DNA of 37,087 nt from a cf. Phormidesmis sp. LEGE 11477 (GTDB lineage Bacteria; Cyanobacteriota; Cyanobacteriia; Phormidesmidales; Phormidesmidaceae), in contig NZ_JADEXO010000056.1 of the NCBI RefSeq assembly GCF_015207105.1, forward strand, positions 1 to 37,087. Direction: 5' to 3'. The position numbers were made by a program, and so were the translations under genes. Of this stretch, positions 7,859 through 17,913 are shown in pieces. Below the pieces are notes generated by a model. That model worked only from the letters and a program-made list of their open reading frames with translations. It ran no database searches and had not been told where the DNA came from. The stretch's first letter is position 1, and each line of letters begins with the position of its first letter.

Positions 7859-10771
7859 CTAAAATTGACCAGCCAGCGCTGCCACGCATCGATCGCAGAT
7901 CGCTGGATCTTCTGCTGACTCGCCTACGTGGGTTGAGTAGTTCCAGCAGCGATCGCACTTCTTGCCATCCGCATTCAATACAGCAATAGTCAGACCGTTC
8001 ACATTCGCCTGGTATTTCTCTGCCTCCAGCCCGTCCAAACTATCCGACAACTCCACTTGAGAAACCAAGAACAAGTAGCGCAGCTCATCAACCTGATTGC
8101 TAATCTGCTCACCAGATGCTGTCAAACTATCCGCTGGGTTCATTGCTGCTAACGTCTTGCTTAGGCTCGCGTCACTCGTATGCAGCAGCAGCTTTGCTTC
8201 TAGAGAAGATCCGATCGCTTTATCCGATCGCGCCTGCTCTAGAACGACATTGGCCTCATCGCGAATCGTCCGTAGCTGCTGCCACTTCTCTACTAGATCG
8301 GGTCGCTGCCACGCCTCTTCCATCTGCACCCAGCCAGATTCAAACACCGACTCGCTGCTGACCTCATACGGTAGCGCCTGCCAAATATCTTCGGCCATGT
8401 GAGAAAGGACCGGCGCGATCGCCTTGGCTAGACTCTCAATCGCTACCGCTAAGACCGTCTGGCAGCTACGTCGCCGAGCCGAATCAGCCGAACTGATATA
8501 TAGCCGATCTTTCGCAATATCTAGATAAAAGTTCGATAGATCAACGACGCAAAAATTCTGTACCGTCTGAAAGAACTGAAAGAACTGATAAGACTCAAAC
8601 GCTGTTTTTACGTCTGCGAATACTTCTGTCATTCGGTGCAGCATGTATTGATCGAGTTCCGGTAGATCGGCGTATGCGATCGCATCCTTCGCCGGATCAA
8701 AATCATGCAGGTTCCCTAGCAAAAAGCGCGCCGTATTGCGGATCTTGCGATACACATCCGACATCTGCTTCACATTACGCATACCCAAGCGCATATCGCC
8801 CGAGTAATCTACCGAAGACACCCACAGCCGCAGCACATCGGCTCCATACGGCGGCTCTTTTTTCTTGTTGTTCCCACCTTCAATGATCACTTTGGGATCA
8901 ACGCCATTGCCTAACGACTTACTCATCTTGCGCCCGTTTTCATCAAGCACATAGCCGTGGGTAAGCACTTGACGATACGGTGCATGGCCATTGGTCGCCA
9001 CGCTCGTGAGCAAGCTCGATTGAAACCAGCCTCGATGCTGATCCGATCCTTCTAGATAGATCTCCGCCGGATAGTCTAGCCCTTCGCGCTGCTGCACGAC
9101 CGAGGCCCAAGAAGAACCCGAGTCAAACCACACGTCCATCGTGTCCGTGCCCTTAACATAGGTCTTGCCATCGCTGCGATACGTTTCTGGCAATAGCTCA
9201 TCTACGCTTAATTCCCACCAGGCATCCGCACCCTTTTCCGCCACAATCGCCTGCACATGGGCAATCGTTTCTTGCGTCATCAACGGCTCTCCTGTTTCTT
9301 CGTTGTAGAACACTGGAATCGGCACACCCCAGCTTCTCTGACGAGAGATACACCAGTCAGACCGCTCAGAAACCATCGAGGTGATCCGATTCTTCCCTGT
9401 CGCCGGAATCCACTCCACCTCGTTAATAGCGTCAATAGCTTCACCGACAAAGCCTTTCACAGAAGCAAACCACTGCTCTGTGGCGCGATAGATGACTGGC
9501 TTTTTGGTTCGCCAGTCATAGGGATACTTGTGGTTATACGGCTCGTGCTTTAGCAGCACCTTTTCTTCAGTCAGTGCTTCGATCAGCTTATCGTTTGCTG
9601 TCTTCAGCACGTTCAGCCCTTCGAAGCTGCCAGCTTCGGCTGTAAAATTACCGCGCCCGTCTACTGGACACAGAATCGGTAAATCTTCTCGCTGGCCTAC
9701 TGCAAAGTCTTCTTGTCCATGTCCCGGCGCAGTATGTACCAAGCCCGTGCCTGACTCAGTAGTGATGTAGTCGCCGCCAATCACAATCGGACTGATCCGA
9801 TCAAAAGCTTCTTCCTTAGTCGCCAGCGGATGACGGTAGGTAGAACCCGCCAGCAATTCCCCTTTGATCTCTGCTACAACTTGCAATCCGGTGCCAAACA
9901 GATCGCCTAGCTTTTGGGCCAAATCCTTCGCCACGATCAGGTACTTAAACGGCTCTTCAGATTCGCTTTTCACCACCGCATAGGTCAGCTCAGCATTCAC
10001 CGCCACTGCGACATTTGCCGGGATCGTCCAAGGCGTTGTAGTCCAGATCGCCACGCCCAAACTATCTAAATAAGGAGCCAAAGCTGACTGAGCCGCCTCC
10101 GCAGCACTCACCACCGGAAAGGCCAGATAGATACTCGGGGAAATGTGGTCCTCTGGATATTCCAACTCTGCTTCTGCTAGTGCGGTTTGAGAAGATGGAC
10201 TCCAGTGTACAGAGCGCAGCCCTCGGTAGATATAGCCATTCTCTACCATCTTGCCAAACACGCTGAGCTGCGCCGCCTCATACTCGGGCAGCAGCGTCAT
10301 GTAGGGATGATCCCAATCGCCCCACACGCCGTATCGCTGAAAGCCTTCGCTCTGCTTTTCTACGGTTTCTAGGGCGAATCCTTTCGCTCTTTGCCGCAGC
10401 TTGATCGGCGTTAGCTCTCGCCGCTCAGAAGACTTCATCTTCTGCAACACCTTCAGCTCAATTGGCAGACCATGACAATCCCAGCCTGGCACGTAGCGAA
10501 CCTTGCGACCTTGCAGAATCTGATATTTGTTGACGATATCTTTTAGAATCTTGTTCAGCGCGTGGCCCATATGCAGATCGCCATTGGCATAAGGAGGGCC
10601 GTCGTGCAGAATGAACGGCTCACCTGGGTTGTTTTGCGCTAAGGTCTCGTAGATCTTCTTCTCTTGCCAGTAGCTCTGTAGCTCTGGTTCGCGCTTGACG
10701 GCATTAGCCCGCATGCTGAAGTCAGTCTGGGGTAGCAAAACGGTCTCTTTGTAGCTCTTAGATTCGCTCAC
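7859..10771 (-). CDS. ileS: Isoleucyl-tRNA synthetase
   Basis: Class Ia aminoacyl-tRNA synthetase that charges tRNA-Ile in the cytoplasm. The 970 residues match full-length bacterial IleS. The HIGH-type motif is HMGH at 67-70 within HDGPPYANGDLHMGH. Further landmarks are WTTTPWTIPANVAVAV (editing-domain side), DVWFDSGSSW and GSDQHRGWFQSSL. The KMSKS motif is exact at 615-619. The C-terminal zinc site uses Cys939, Cys942, Cys959 and Cys962 (CDRCWN and CDRC). The start is GTG; the N-terminus (SESKSYKETVLLPQTDF) matches cyanobacterial homologues, so it is kept although no strong SD precedes it. It lies 93 bp downstream of the Ycf66-family gene on the same strand and may share its transcript. Confidence 0.98.
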   Translation of the reverse strand: MSESKSYKETVLLPQTDFSMRANAVKREPELQSYWQEKKIYETLAQNNPGEPFILHDGPPYANGDLHMGHALNKILKDIVNKYQILQGRKVRYVPGWDCHGLPIELKVLQKMKSSERRELTPIKLRQRAKGFALETVEKQSEGFQRYGVWGDWDHPYMTLLPEYEAAQLSVFGKMVENGYIYRGLRSVHWSPSSQTALAEAELEYPEDHISPSIYLAFPVVSAAEAAQSALAPYLDSLGVAIWTTTPWTIPANVAVAVNAELTYAVVKSESEEPFKYLIVAKDLAQKLGDLFGTGLQVVAEIKGELLAGSTYRHPLATKEEAFDRISPIVIGGDYITTESGTGLVHTAPGHGQEDFAVGQREDLPILCPVDGRGNFTAEAGSFEGLNVLKTANDKLIEALTEEKVLLKHEPYNHKYPYDWRTKKPVIYRATEQWFASVKGFVGEAIDAINEVEWIPATGKNRITSMVSERSDWCISRQRSWGVPIPVFYNEETGEPLMTQETIAHVQAIVAEKGADAWWELSVDELLPETYRSDGKTYVKGTDTMDVWFDSGSSWASVVQQREGLDYPAEIYLEGSDQHRGWFQSSLLTSVATNGHAPYRQVLTHGYVLDENGRKMSKSLGNGVDPKVIIEGGNNKKKEPPYGADVLRLWVSSVDYSGDMRLGMRNVKQMSDVYRKIRNTARFLLGNLHDFDPAKDAIAYADLPELDQYMLHRMTEVFADVKTAFESYQFFQFFQTVQNFCVVDLSNFYLDIAKDRLYISSADSARRRSCQTVLAVAIESLAKAIAPVLSHMAEDIWQALPYEVSSESVFESGWVQMEEAWQRPDLVEKWQQLRTIRDEANVVLEQARSDKAIGSSLEAKLLLHTSDASLSKTLAAMNPADSLTASGEQISNQVDELRYLFLVSQVELSDSLDGLEAEKYQANVNGLTIAVLNADGKKCDRCWNYSTHVGESAEDPAICDRCVAALAGQF

Positions 10772-10864
10772 GGGGGATCACGGGTAGGCGTTGAAAAAAC
10801 TTTGAATGGAGTAGAACTTAATTGAGATTAGGACATTCTGCCTTGAAGTCTGGTTCGCTTCAAG

Positions 10865-12013
10865 TCAATCAATCCAATCGCTATCGTCGTCGTCATCAAA
10901 GCTGCTTTCATCTTGACTCGTAGCTTTGTCTTCAACTTGGTTTCTAGTTAAGGCTGGCGGCGGATCGCGTCTAGGAATTTCGATTATGGGCTTGGAGGGT
11001 TTGGGCTGGGTGAGCGATCGCACCACATCCCTTGCCCAGCCCAACAAGATAGCAGGTATCGCTAGTAGAGAAGGCTTCTGGAGCGATCGCACTGCCGTCC
11101 CTTTATCTCTAGCTGTCTCACCAGACACAGTCTCTAAATCATCATCCCAGTCATCAGCGGCAGTATCAGGCCAGTCCACTTTGTCAGCACTTTTGGCATC
11201 AGCGGCCTTAGTATCAGCGTCTTCAGCTTTGGTTAGATCAAAATCAGGTTCTGTCGCTTTAGGTTCTATAGGGTCATTTTCTTTCGTGACAGCTTCAGTC
11301 ACGACTTCTGTATCTGTAGTTACGGATGTAGTCACAGATTCTTCGATAGCTGCGGGCTTAGGTGCTTCGGATTGAGGGCTGTCAGATGGGGTAGGCTTGT
11401 CTGTTTGGATAGCAATGACTTCTGCGATCGCAAATGGAGGATCAATATGTTCTATCTCTGAGAGCTCTATCTCTGAAACGTCCGTTTCTAGATCTTCTAT
11501 AGAAGTCGGGCTTTCTTGGATATCGTCATCGAAACCATCATCCTCAACAAATTCATAGTCGTATAGGGGTCGCCTGCGAGGATCAGAGCTTTGATTCAAA
11601 CCCTGGCGTAATCGCTCAGTAGACGACCCTGTCGCAGGTCGATCTTTTAGCGTCGCTAGCCTCACCGTATCAGAAGGTGCAATCCGCAGTTGATTCAACC
11701 TACTTTTTGCCCAGTCAGTCACGACCTCTGGGGTCAGCACAATCGGCGTCTGCTGATAAACTGGCGTTTTTTCACGCCGCACCGCTAGCGTCTGCCAGCC
11801 TAGCCCTATCAGCAGAGCGACCGCCACAATCTGGCCTAATAGAACAGTCGGCGTCATCTGCTCAGCCCCGAACCACAGATCCACGGCGTACAGCAATCCC
11901 AAGCCGCTCCATACAAGATCAGAACGGCGGTGAACTTCTGGATACAGAAAGGCTGCTAGATAAAAGGTAACGCTGCCTAACCCCAACAGCACAGCCAAAA
12001 CATTTGCGAGCAT
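10865..12013 (-). CDS. Ycf66-family protein with long acidic tail
   Basis: From the ATG at 12013 the protein opens MLANVLAVLLGLGSVTFYLA, then has FLYPEVHRRSDLVWSGLGLLYA and LLGQIVAVALLIGLGWQTL. This is the membrane-spanning N-terminal domain of the Ycf66 family, conserved in cyanobacteria and plastids and of unknown function. About 80 residues of this domain are followed by roughly 300 residues of low-complexity sequence rich in Asp, Glu, Thr, Ser and Ala, ending in a run of Asp (FDDDDDSDWID). Upstream in-frame starts at 12040 (ATG) and 12067 (GTG) would add 9 or 18 residues. 12013 is chosen because homologues begin at this methionine; no SD decides it. The tail is much longer than the conserved domain and is probably disordered and cytoplasmic. 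Confidence 0.85.
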   Translation of the reverse strand: MLANVLAVLLGLGSVTFYLAAFLYPEVHRRSDLVWSGLGLLYAVDLWFGAEQMTPTVLLGQIVAVALLIGLGWQTLAVRREKTPVYQQTPIVLTPEVVTDWAKSRLNQLRIAPSDTVRLATLKDRPATGSSTERLRQGLNQSSDPRRRPLYDYEFVEDDGFDDDIQESPTSIEDLETDVSEIELSEIEHIDPPFAIAEVIAIQTDKPTPSDSPQSEAPKPAAIEESVTTSVTTDTEVVTEAVTKENDPIEPKATEPDFDLTKAEDADTKAADAKSADKVDWPDTAADDWDDDLETVSGETARDKGTAVRSLQKPSLLAIPAILLGWARDVVRSLTQPKPSKPIIEIPRRDPPPALTRNQVEDKATSQDESSFDDDDDSDWID

Positions 12014-12232
12014 TATCAACTGCTGACGAACCCTCACCATTGTGTCGGATTGAGGGCAATTTGACACTACGAGCGTTAGTCGTCACTTGGCCAAATACAG
12101 CTCACAGGCTAAAAGTTCATGAGTATATGGAGCCTCCCGACAAAGCCATAGTCCATTTGGCCGTATTCGCCAAAATCTCGGTCTGTACAACCCTGGCCCT
12201 TCTTGGTCAACTTACCTCTCTAGTTAGAACGG

Positions 12233-13267
12233 TCACATCGCGCCAGAATCTTTGCTGAAGAGCACCAGCGCCGTTTTAATAATCAGCTGAACGTCGTACA
12301 TCAGACTCCACTTGCGCTGATACTGCAAATCTAACCGGATCACATCTTCAAAACTAGTCACTTTAGAACGGCCATTCACCTGCCACTCGCCAGTTATGCC
12401 CGGCTTTACGTTAAGTCGCTGCCACTGAGAAACCTCATACTGCTCAATCTCATCGGGTGTGGGGGGCCGTGTCCCCACCAGGCTCATATCACCTTTTAAG
12501 ACGTTCCAAAATTGAGGGAACTCGTCTAGGCTAGTACGACGCAGAAATTTACCAATCCTGGTGATGCGCGGATCTTCGTCATTCTTGAATAGCGGACCTT
12601 CAATTTTGTTAGCGACTTCTTGCTTTCTAGCCTCAGCGTCTGTCACCATTGAGCGAAACTTCCAGATCTTGAAGCGTTTGCCCATCCAAGAACAGCGAAT
12701 CTGGCCAAATAAAATCGGACCACCATCGTCTAGCTTGATGATGATGCCAATCACCACATACAAAATGGCTGTGATAGCTAGCCCAACTAACGCACCAATA
12801 ACATCCATCGCTCGCTTTGCTTTTGAGCGGACGGACGGGTGGGTTTCTGGTCGATTCTCTAACGCATTTTGTACCCAAGGTGAACGACCAGGCTTCGACC
12901 GATTAACGGTGGGATCGCTCGGCGTACTTTCTCTGATGGAAAAGACTTTGTCTAACTCTGTTAGGGATAGAGCTACCATCACCTGGGGAGGCACATTGAT
13001 TAAATGAAGCTGAGCCGACTTTGATTCGCAGAGTTTGTGACAAATGACTAACGCGCCAATACCACTGCTGTCTATGAACTGAGTCTTGGCAAAATCAAGT
13101 ACAATTTCTCTCAAGTTAGGCGTTTGTTCAAAAGCCTCTTCGCAACCTTGTCTAAAAGCAACCGCTTCGAGCACCGTGAAGGTTTTACCGAGAGAAATTG
13201 TTCCCATAGCTTCGACAATTCTAGCGTCGAAGCTAGCCTGACTGGGGGAAGTCATAGGGCTGTTCAT
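12233..13267 (-). CDS. STAS domain fused to a polyprenyl-phosphate sugar transferase
   Basis: A fusion of 344 residues. Residues 14-112 form a STAS (anti-sigma-factor-antagonist) domain: IVLDFAKTQFIDSSGIGALV has the D-S-S-G motif at 66-69, whose serine is the phosphorylation site in SpoIIAA-type proteins. After a Ser/Pro-rich linker (113-149) comes a bacterial sugar transferase. It has KRAMDVIGALVGL, a membrane helix at about 155-177, KIWKFRSMVTDAE, RRTSLDEFPQFWNVLKGDMS, LVGTRPP at 263-269 and KPGITGEWQVNGRS. Such enzymes load a sugar-1-phosphate onto undecaprenyl phosphate at the cytoplasmic face and start exopolysaccharide or capsule repeat units. The fusion suggests that a phosphorylation-based partner switch could control the initiating step; this is inference. 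The start ATG at 13267 has no clear SD, and an ATG at 13255 is an alternative. Confidence 0.9.
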   Translation of the reverse strand: MNSPMTSPSQASFDARIVEAMGTISLGKTFTVLEAVAFRQGCEEAFEQTPNLREIVLDFAKTQFIDSSGIGALVICHKLCESKSAQLHLINVPPQVMVALSLTELDKVFSIRESTPSDPTVNRSKPGRSPWVQNALENRPETHPSVRSKAKRAMDVIGALVGLAITAILYVVIGIIIKLDDGGPILFGQIRCSWMGKRFKIWKFRSMVTDAEARKQEVANKIEGPLFKNDEDPRITRIGKFLRRTSLDEFPQFWNVLKGDMSLVGTRPPTPDEIEQYEVSQWQRLNVKPGITGEWQVNGRSKVTSFEDVIRLDLQYQRKWSLMYDVQLIIKTALVLFSKDSGAM

Positions 13268-13717
13268 GATAAAAACTAGAGAAACATTACAGCGGCTGAA
13301 GCTCGAAGTCGTCTTTCCTTGAGAGCATAGCTGTAACAGCTAATCAAGGCTATATCTATATATTGAGTGCCCAGCGACGTTAAAGTATTAGAGGCGCTGC
13401 AGCAATTAGAGGCGACAAACACAATGCTTTCTAAGGCGGGTAACTTCTCCGATATCGTCTGTGTACGGGTTATGCCCGTACTAGATGCATCGAGCATAAC
13501 CCGGCGTACTTTCCAGCGTACACTCTTCGTTTTGTCTTCTTGAAATCTGCATAGATTCAGCTAGTATCTGTCTCTATTAAGTGAATTTATTGACGGAATG
13601 CATTCCTATGCAGTTGGCTATGTTAACATCTATTTTTCGCTCAATATAGTACATCATTCGTTGCTAAAACTCTGTATATCCAATTAGCAGAAGATTTAAC
13701 CAGCAGAGCAAGCTAGC
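13268..13717. other. 450-bp intergenic region with an inverted-repeat cluster
   Basis: This region lies between the Crp/Fnr-like gene's stop and the STAS-sugar transferase start, both on the minus strand, so it should hold the latter's promoter. A 73-codon minus-strand frame (13276-13497) has no recognisable domain and composition unlike a protein, so I do not call it a gene. The outstanding structure is a nested inverted repeat at 13461-13523, listed separately. The part from about 13560 to 13700 is AT-rich with nothing I can name. Confidence 0.6.
13461..13523. promoter_or_regulatory. Nested inverted-repeat cluster upstream of the STAS-sugar transferase
   Basis: CGGGTTATGC at 13466-13475 is matched perfectly by GCATAACCCG at 13494-13503. 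The outer GTGTAC (13461) pairs with GTACAC (13518). A smaller competing dyad, TACGGG-TTATG-CCCGTA, lies inside. The structure is about 200-260 bp upstream of the sugar-transferase start. It could be an operator or a transcript hairpin with alternative folds. Confidence 0.5.
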
Positions 13718-14509
13718 CTAGCGTAAAGGCCACCAGGCAACTTTGTCTCTCGTCGCCCCATAGACTGCTTTCATGCCTTCTGGATCGTAGACGCGAACTA
13801 AATCTGTCTCTAACTTGGTACTAGCCTTGAGCAGACCTACCCTGGTCATACCTTTAAGTACTTGCTCAACGGTGCGATGGTTTAGCTGACAGGCTCTAGC
13901 GACAATATCGATCGGTAGATCGAAGCTAAAAATACCGTCTTGACTGGGCTGGCTACCTAGCGATCGCTCTTGATAGATGAGGGCTCGTAGCAGAGCTGCC
14001 ACAGCTTGAGGGGGATAGGTACTACAGTTGAGCAGATGGTATCGAAACTTTTCTCGTAGCTCAAATAGCAGCGTATACCGTGCTTGAAAATCAGAGCTGC
14101 TTTGATAGAGCTGCTGAATCACAGCTTGAGGAATCTTGACGACATCGGTAGTTTTGTAGGCTTCTACCAAGCTGGGGAATCCATGGTAGATCTGGCCATA
14201 GCTCACGTTGAGATTCAGCATGCCAAAGCAGCCGCCAGCATAGATTAGGGCAATGACTCGATCGAGTGGCGCGCTGCGGACAACCACAGGACCGCCGTTT
14301 AAGATCACATAGAGATCGTCTAGCGGCGTATCGGGCAGGTGAGCTGTGTAGATCGGGCGGCTGGCATACAGTTTTTCTAGCACACAGCTCTCTGAGTTCA
14401 GCTGCTGAGAAAGCGCTTGAGCGTCCAATCCTCGAAACAAAAAGCATTGCTGGGTAAGGGCGTGTATCCAACTGTCAGCAGCAGCAGTCTGTATGTTTTT
14501 CTGTGTCAC
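13718..14509 (-). CDS. Crp/Fnr-like transcription regulator
   Basis: The 263 residues fit the Crp/Fnr layout. The N-terminal beta-roll (about 20-125) includes LDDLYVILNGGPVVVRSAP and RVIALIYAGGCFGMLNL, where the cyclic-nucleotide-binding fold is expected. A long dimerisation helix follows at about 128-160. A C-terminal winged helix-turn-helix lies at about 198-230: FDLPIDIVARACQLNHRTVE then QVLKGMTRVGLLK. The canonical cAMP-binding Arg/Ser pair is not visible, so the ligand is unknown or absent. The start is GTG with a weak SD. It sits between ppc upstream and the STAS-sugar transferase downstream on the same strand, with gaps of 214 and 450 bp, so it probably has its own promoter. Targets cannot be told from sequence. 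Confidence 0.75.
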   Translation of the reverse strand: MTQKNIQTAAADSWIHALTQQCFLFRGLDAQALSQQLNSESCVLEKLYASRPIYTAHLPDTPLDDLYVILNGGPVVVRSAPLDRVIALIYAGGCFGMLNLNVSYGQIYHGFPSLVEAYKTTDVVKIPQAVIQQLYQSSSDFQARYTLLFELREKFRYHLLNCSTYPPQAVAALLRALIYQERSLGSQPSQDGIFSFDLPIDIVARACQLNHRTVEQVLKGMTRVGLLKASTKLETDLVRVYDPEGMKAVYGATRDKVAWWPLR

Positions 14510-14723
14510 TTCGATATAGCCTGCTAGAGCTTCTTCCCTATTCTGGCACGTAGTTTTGTGGTGGTGGAATAGCTTCTGTACCTAGGCTACAGCTAGAAAC
14601 CGGCAGGTAAGTCAGCGCTGCAAAACAATACAGCAGCTTCACTTTGGCGCGAATGCTTTACTAAGCTAGACAGCTAAGCAAGACTAAAGTTATGTCTGCA
14701 AACGCTTCAAAGACAAGAAACGA

Positions 14724-17700
14724 TCAGCCTGTATTACGCATTCCCGCAGCAACGCCGTTGATGGTTAGCAGGGCACCACGCAGCAGTTCGCCTTTGCTGT
14801 AGCGCGATCGCACTCTGCCGGTGACTGCGTCATTGCCATACTCTCGCAGGCGCTTTAGCAGGGCGACCTGTAAAAAGCTGAGGGGCACAATCGTGCCGTT
14901 TCGCAGTTGGACTGATTTTTGCAAACTCAGATCGCCATCTAGCAGATTGGTATGGTCTGTAACCTCTAGCACCACTTCCCTGGTGAGATAGAATTCAGCA
15001 GCGATTTGGTCAAACATCTTCTGAAAATCTTCACGCTTTTCATCGCTGCTGAGCTGATTCACATAGTGCTGAGCAATCTGTAAATCTACTTTAGCTAAAG
15101 TCATCTCTACTTTTGAGATCACCATTTTGAAGAAAGGCCATTTGGCATAAAAATAGCGCAGTTGCTTGATGTGCTCTGTGGGTTCTGCTTCGATAAATTC
15201 TTTGAGCGCTGTGCCAACGCCATACCAAGACGGCAGCAAAAACCGAGTTTGCGTCCAGCTAAATACCCACGGAATGGCTCTGAGGCCATCTAGGTTCTTT
15301 TTACCGCCGCGCCGCGCCGGACGAGAGCTAATCTGTAGCTGGCTGATCTCTTGGATCGGGGTGACCTGGTGAAAGAATTCGACGAGATCGGGCTGTTCGT
15401 AGATCAAAGCGCGGTAGTGCTGACGCGATCGCACCGCTAGCTCTTCCATAATTTCATTCCAAGCCTCAATGCCATCAAAGCTACTGCCTAGCACACTCCC
15501 TTGAATCACTGCCGTGGTGACAGTCTCTAGGTTGTATAGCGCCAAATCAGGCAAATTGTACTTAGAAGCTAGCACCTCCCCCTGCTCCGTAATCTTGATT
15601 CGACCGTCAACGCTGCGGCCCGGCTGCGCCAAAATCGCCTCGTACGCAGGCCCGCCGCCACGACCGACCGACCCACCGCGACCGTGAAAGATCCGCAGCG
15701 CGACGCCATAGCCTTCTGCTAGTTTCTGCAGAGCCTGCTGTGCCTTATGAATCTCCCAGTTACTGCTCAAGAACCCCGAGTCTTTATTGCTGTCAGAATA
15801 GCCCAGCATTACCTCTTGCAGCGCTGTTTCTGCTTCCTCTGGCTTGGCTTTAGCAGCTTCCATTGCTTCATAGCCGCCTTGTAGCATCGCTCGGTATAGC
15901 GGTAGTTCCCATAGCTGCTGCATCACAGTAGGCGCGCGGCGCAGATCTTCTACCGTTTCAAACAGCGGCACAATCATGATCGCGCCTACGCCAGTGGGTG
16001 GGTCGAATAGCCCCGCTTCTTTAGCCAACAGTGCAACTTCTAACAGATCGCTAGCAGTGTGGCTCATGCTAATGATATAGCTCTGGCAAATACTAGGGCC
16101 GAACTCACGATGCAGCTTGCGAACCATACGGAAGGTCGCAATGGTTTCACTAGCTTTGTCAGAGAAGGGCAGCTCGCCTGGAATCAACGGCCTACGAGTG
16201 CTAAGTTCTTTGATTAGCCAATCTGTCTTTTCAGCTTCGCTGAGGTCGTTGTATGGCTTGTCTAGCAGTCCTAAGTAGTCTGTGACTTCGCCAATCGTGT
16301 CAGAATGGCGGGTGCTCTCTTGGCGGATATCTAGCTGAGCCAAGTTAAATCCATAGATTTCGACTTGGGCGATTAGCTCTTCTAACTCTCGGCAGTCGAT
16401 GTTAGTTTCTTTTAGATTGGTTTGAATCAGCTTGAGCTCATAGAGAAAATCTTCGCCAAAGCGATAGAGTCGACCGCTAGAGAGCTCGCTGTCTAGGTTG
16501 GTTTCTCGTTCTTGTAGATAGTCGCCGTTATACAGCTTCTTGGATCTTTCTAGAGTGTTGATCAAGCGCTGCTCGATATAGGCTAGCTTCAGCCGATAGG
16601 GTTCTTGACGATAGCGAATAGCCAGCTCTTCGTAGATTTCTGGCATTTGGGTTTGGTCTTTTTCTAGCGATTCAAGCAGTTCCGATAGAATCTCGCTCCA
16701 ATGCAGCGACAGGCTCAGGCGCTCGGTAAGATTGCGAACAGAAGCAATATATTTACCCAGCACCATGTTGCGCTGGTAGTTGGCGGTTTTCCACGTGACT
16801 TGGGGGGTGACTGACGGGTTGCCATCGCGATCGCTACCCACCCATGAACCGAATCGGCAGAAGCCATGTTTTGGTGGCTTCAGTGTCGGGAAAGTGCCTT
16901 CGAGCGCTCGGCAAATTCTTTGATAGAGCTGCGGCAGAGTATCAAAAAGAACGACATCAAAGTAGTGCAGCGTAAACTCTACTTCATCTAAGACCGAAGG
17001 CTTGAACTGATGCAGCTCGTCGGTTCGCCACCAGAGGCGAATCTCTTCAACTAGCTGCTTTTGAAGCGCCTTAATTTCCCAAGACGAAACTAAGCTAAGT
17101 GCGCGTGCGCCTTCTTCTTCTCTATCTAGCTGACGTAAGATCTCTGAAATTCGTCTTTGCTTATCGCGGATGGTGTGGCGCACAATTTCTGTCGGGTGCG
17201 CCGTAAAGACTAGGCGTACGTCTAGCTGATCTAGCAAACGCTGGATCATTTTGGGGGGCACATTTAGCCGTTTAAGCGTTGGAAACAGCCAGTAAAACGT
17301 ACCGACATCTCTTAGGTTATCTGCTGTCCGAATGGTCTCGGCCACGGCGCTTTGCCCATTGAAGCCATTAGTACTTCGAGCGGACTGCTCAAGCCCTGTG
17401 ACTGCGAGTTCTTTGGCGGCGTGTTCTTCTATAGAATGGCCTGCTGCAATTTCGGCTTCTTCATAAGCAGCTCGATACTGCTGCTGCTGTCCACGTTGTT
17501 CATAGTGCTGCTCAACGATGTTGATCAGTTGAAAGTAGAGAGCAAACGCTCTAGCCATTTTGATGGCGTCACTTAGCTCTAATTCTTCGATCAGTTGAAG
17601 AACGGGCGAGGCATCAGCGGCATTGGCCTGGCCGTCAGGAGCACATAGACGACGTAAGCGGGTCAATAGAGCAACTAGGCTAGGTCCACACTCATCTTCT

Positions 17701-17843
17701 AAAACGGATGCCCAGGTTTCTTCGACGCTTTTTAGTCGATGGCGTAGAAGCCAGTCGTGGGTGGTCGCAGCTGGATCGGCGGATTTGAGATCTGATACGT
17801 TCTTTAGCGTCGTGGGCATTGGTCGTTTCTGAGTATCTACCAT
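14724..17843 (-). CDS. ppc: Phosphoenolpyruvate carboxylase
   Basis: Anaplerotic enzyme that adds bicarbonate to phosphoenolpyruvate to give oxaloacetate, feeding 2-oxoglutarate and aspartate synthesis. The 1039 residues are normal for a cyanobacterial PEPC. Signatures in order: [13 protein letters not shown] (212-224, with the catalytic-motif His216), [26 protein letters not shown] (681-690), [14 protein letters not shown] (from 719) and the invariant C-terminal RNTG (1036-1039), which is needed for allosteric control by aspartate and malate. A low-complexity insert at about 115-172 ([17 protein letters not shown]) separates the N-terminal region from the core. The start ATG at 17843 is about 64 nt downstream of the transcription start predicted from an NtcA-type promoter at 17914-17957, which would link expression to nitrogen status. 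Confidence 0.98.
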   Translation of the reverse strand: MVDTQKRPMPTTLKNVSDLKSADPAATTHDWLLRHRLKSVEETWASVLEDECGPSLVALLTRLRRLCAPDGQANAADASPVLQLIEELELSDAIKMARAFALYFQLINIVEQHYEQRGQQQQYRAAYEEAEIAAGHSIEEHAAKELAVTGLEQSARSTNGFNGQSAVAETIRTADNLRDVGTFYWLFPTLKRLNVPPKMIQRLLDQLDVRLVFTAHPTEIVRHTIRDKQRRISEILRQLDREEEGARALSLVSSWEIKALQKQLVEEIRLWWRTDELHQFKPSVLDEVEFTLHYFDVVLFDTLPQLYQRICRALEGTFPTLKPPKHGFCRFGSWVGSDRDGNPSVTPQVTWKTANYQRNMVLGKYIASVRNLTERLSLSLHWSEILSELLESLEKDQTQMPEIYEELAIRYRQEPYRLKLAYIEQRLINTLERSKKLYNGDYLQERETNLDSELSSGRLYRFGEDFLYELKLIQTNLKETNIDCRELEELIAQVEIYGFNLAQLDIRQESTRHSDTIGEVTDYLGLLDKPYNDLSEAEKTDWLIKELSTRRPLIPGELPFSDKASETIATFRMVRKLHREFGPSICQSYIISMSHTASDLLEVALLAKEAGLFDPPTGVGAIMIVPLFETVEDLRRAPTVMQQLWELPLYRAMLQGGYEAMEAAKAKPEEAETALQEVMLGYSDSNKDSGFLSSNWEIHKAQQALQKLAEGYGVALRIFHGRGGSVGRGGGPAYEAILAQPGRSVDGRIKITEQGEVLASKYNLPDLALYNLETVTTAVIQGSVLGSSFDGIEAWNEIMEELAVRSRQHYRALIYEQPDLVEFFHQVTPIQEISQLQISSRPARRGGKKNLDGLRAIPWVFSWTQTRFLLPSWYGVGTALKEFIEAEPTEHIKQLRYFYAKWPFFKMVISKVEMTLAKVDLQIAQHYVNQLSSDEKREDFQKMFDQIAAEFYLTREVVLEVTDHTNLLDGDLSLQKSVQLRNGTIVPLSFLQVALLKRLREYGNDAVTGRVRSRYSKGELLRGALLTINGVAAGMRNTG

Positions 17844-17913
17844 TAAAGATAGGGGCCGTTTGAATAGGAGCAGCGAATCTATTGACGAAAAAGACGAAAA
17901 ATTTACCTATTCG

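Noticed and set aside
12089-12162. Inverted pair GGCCAAAT and ATTTGGCC upstream of the Ycf66-family gene
   Set aside because: Only 8 bp with 58 nt between the arms and no further symmetry; easily found by chance.
13276-13497. 73-codon minus-strand frame upstream of the STAS-sugar transferase
   Set aside because: It has no recognisable domain, and its start codon lies inside an inverted repeat. It fills a promoter region and is better read as non-coding.
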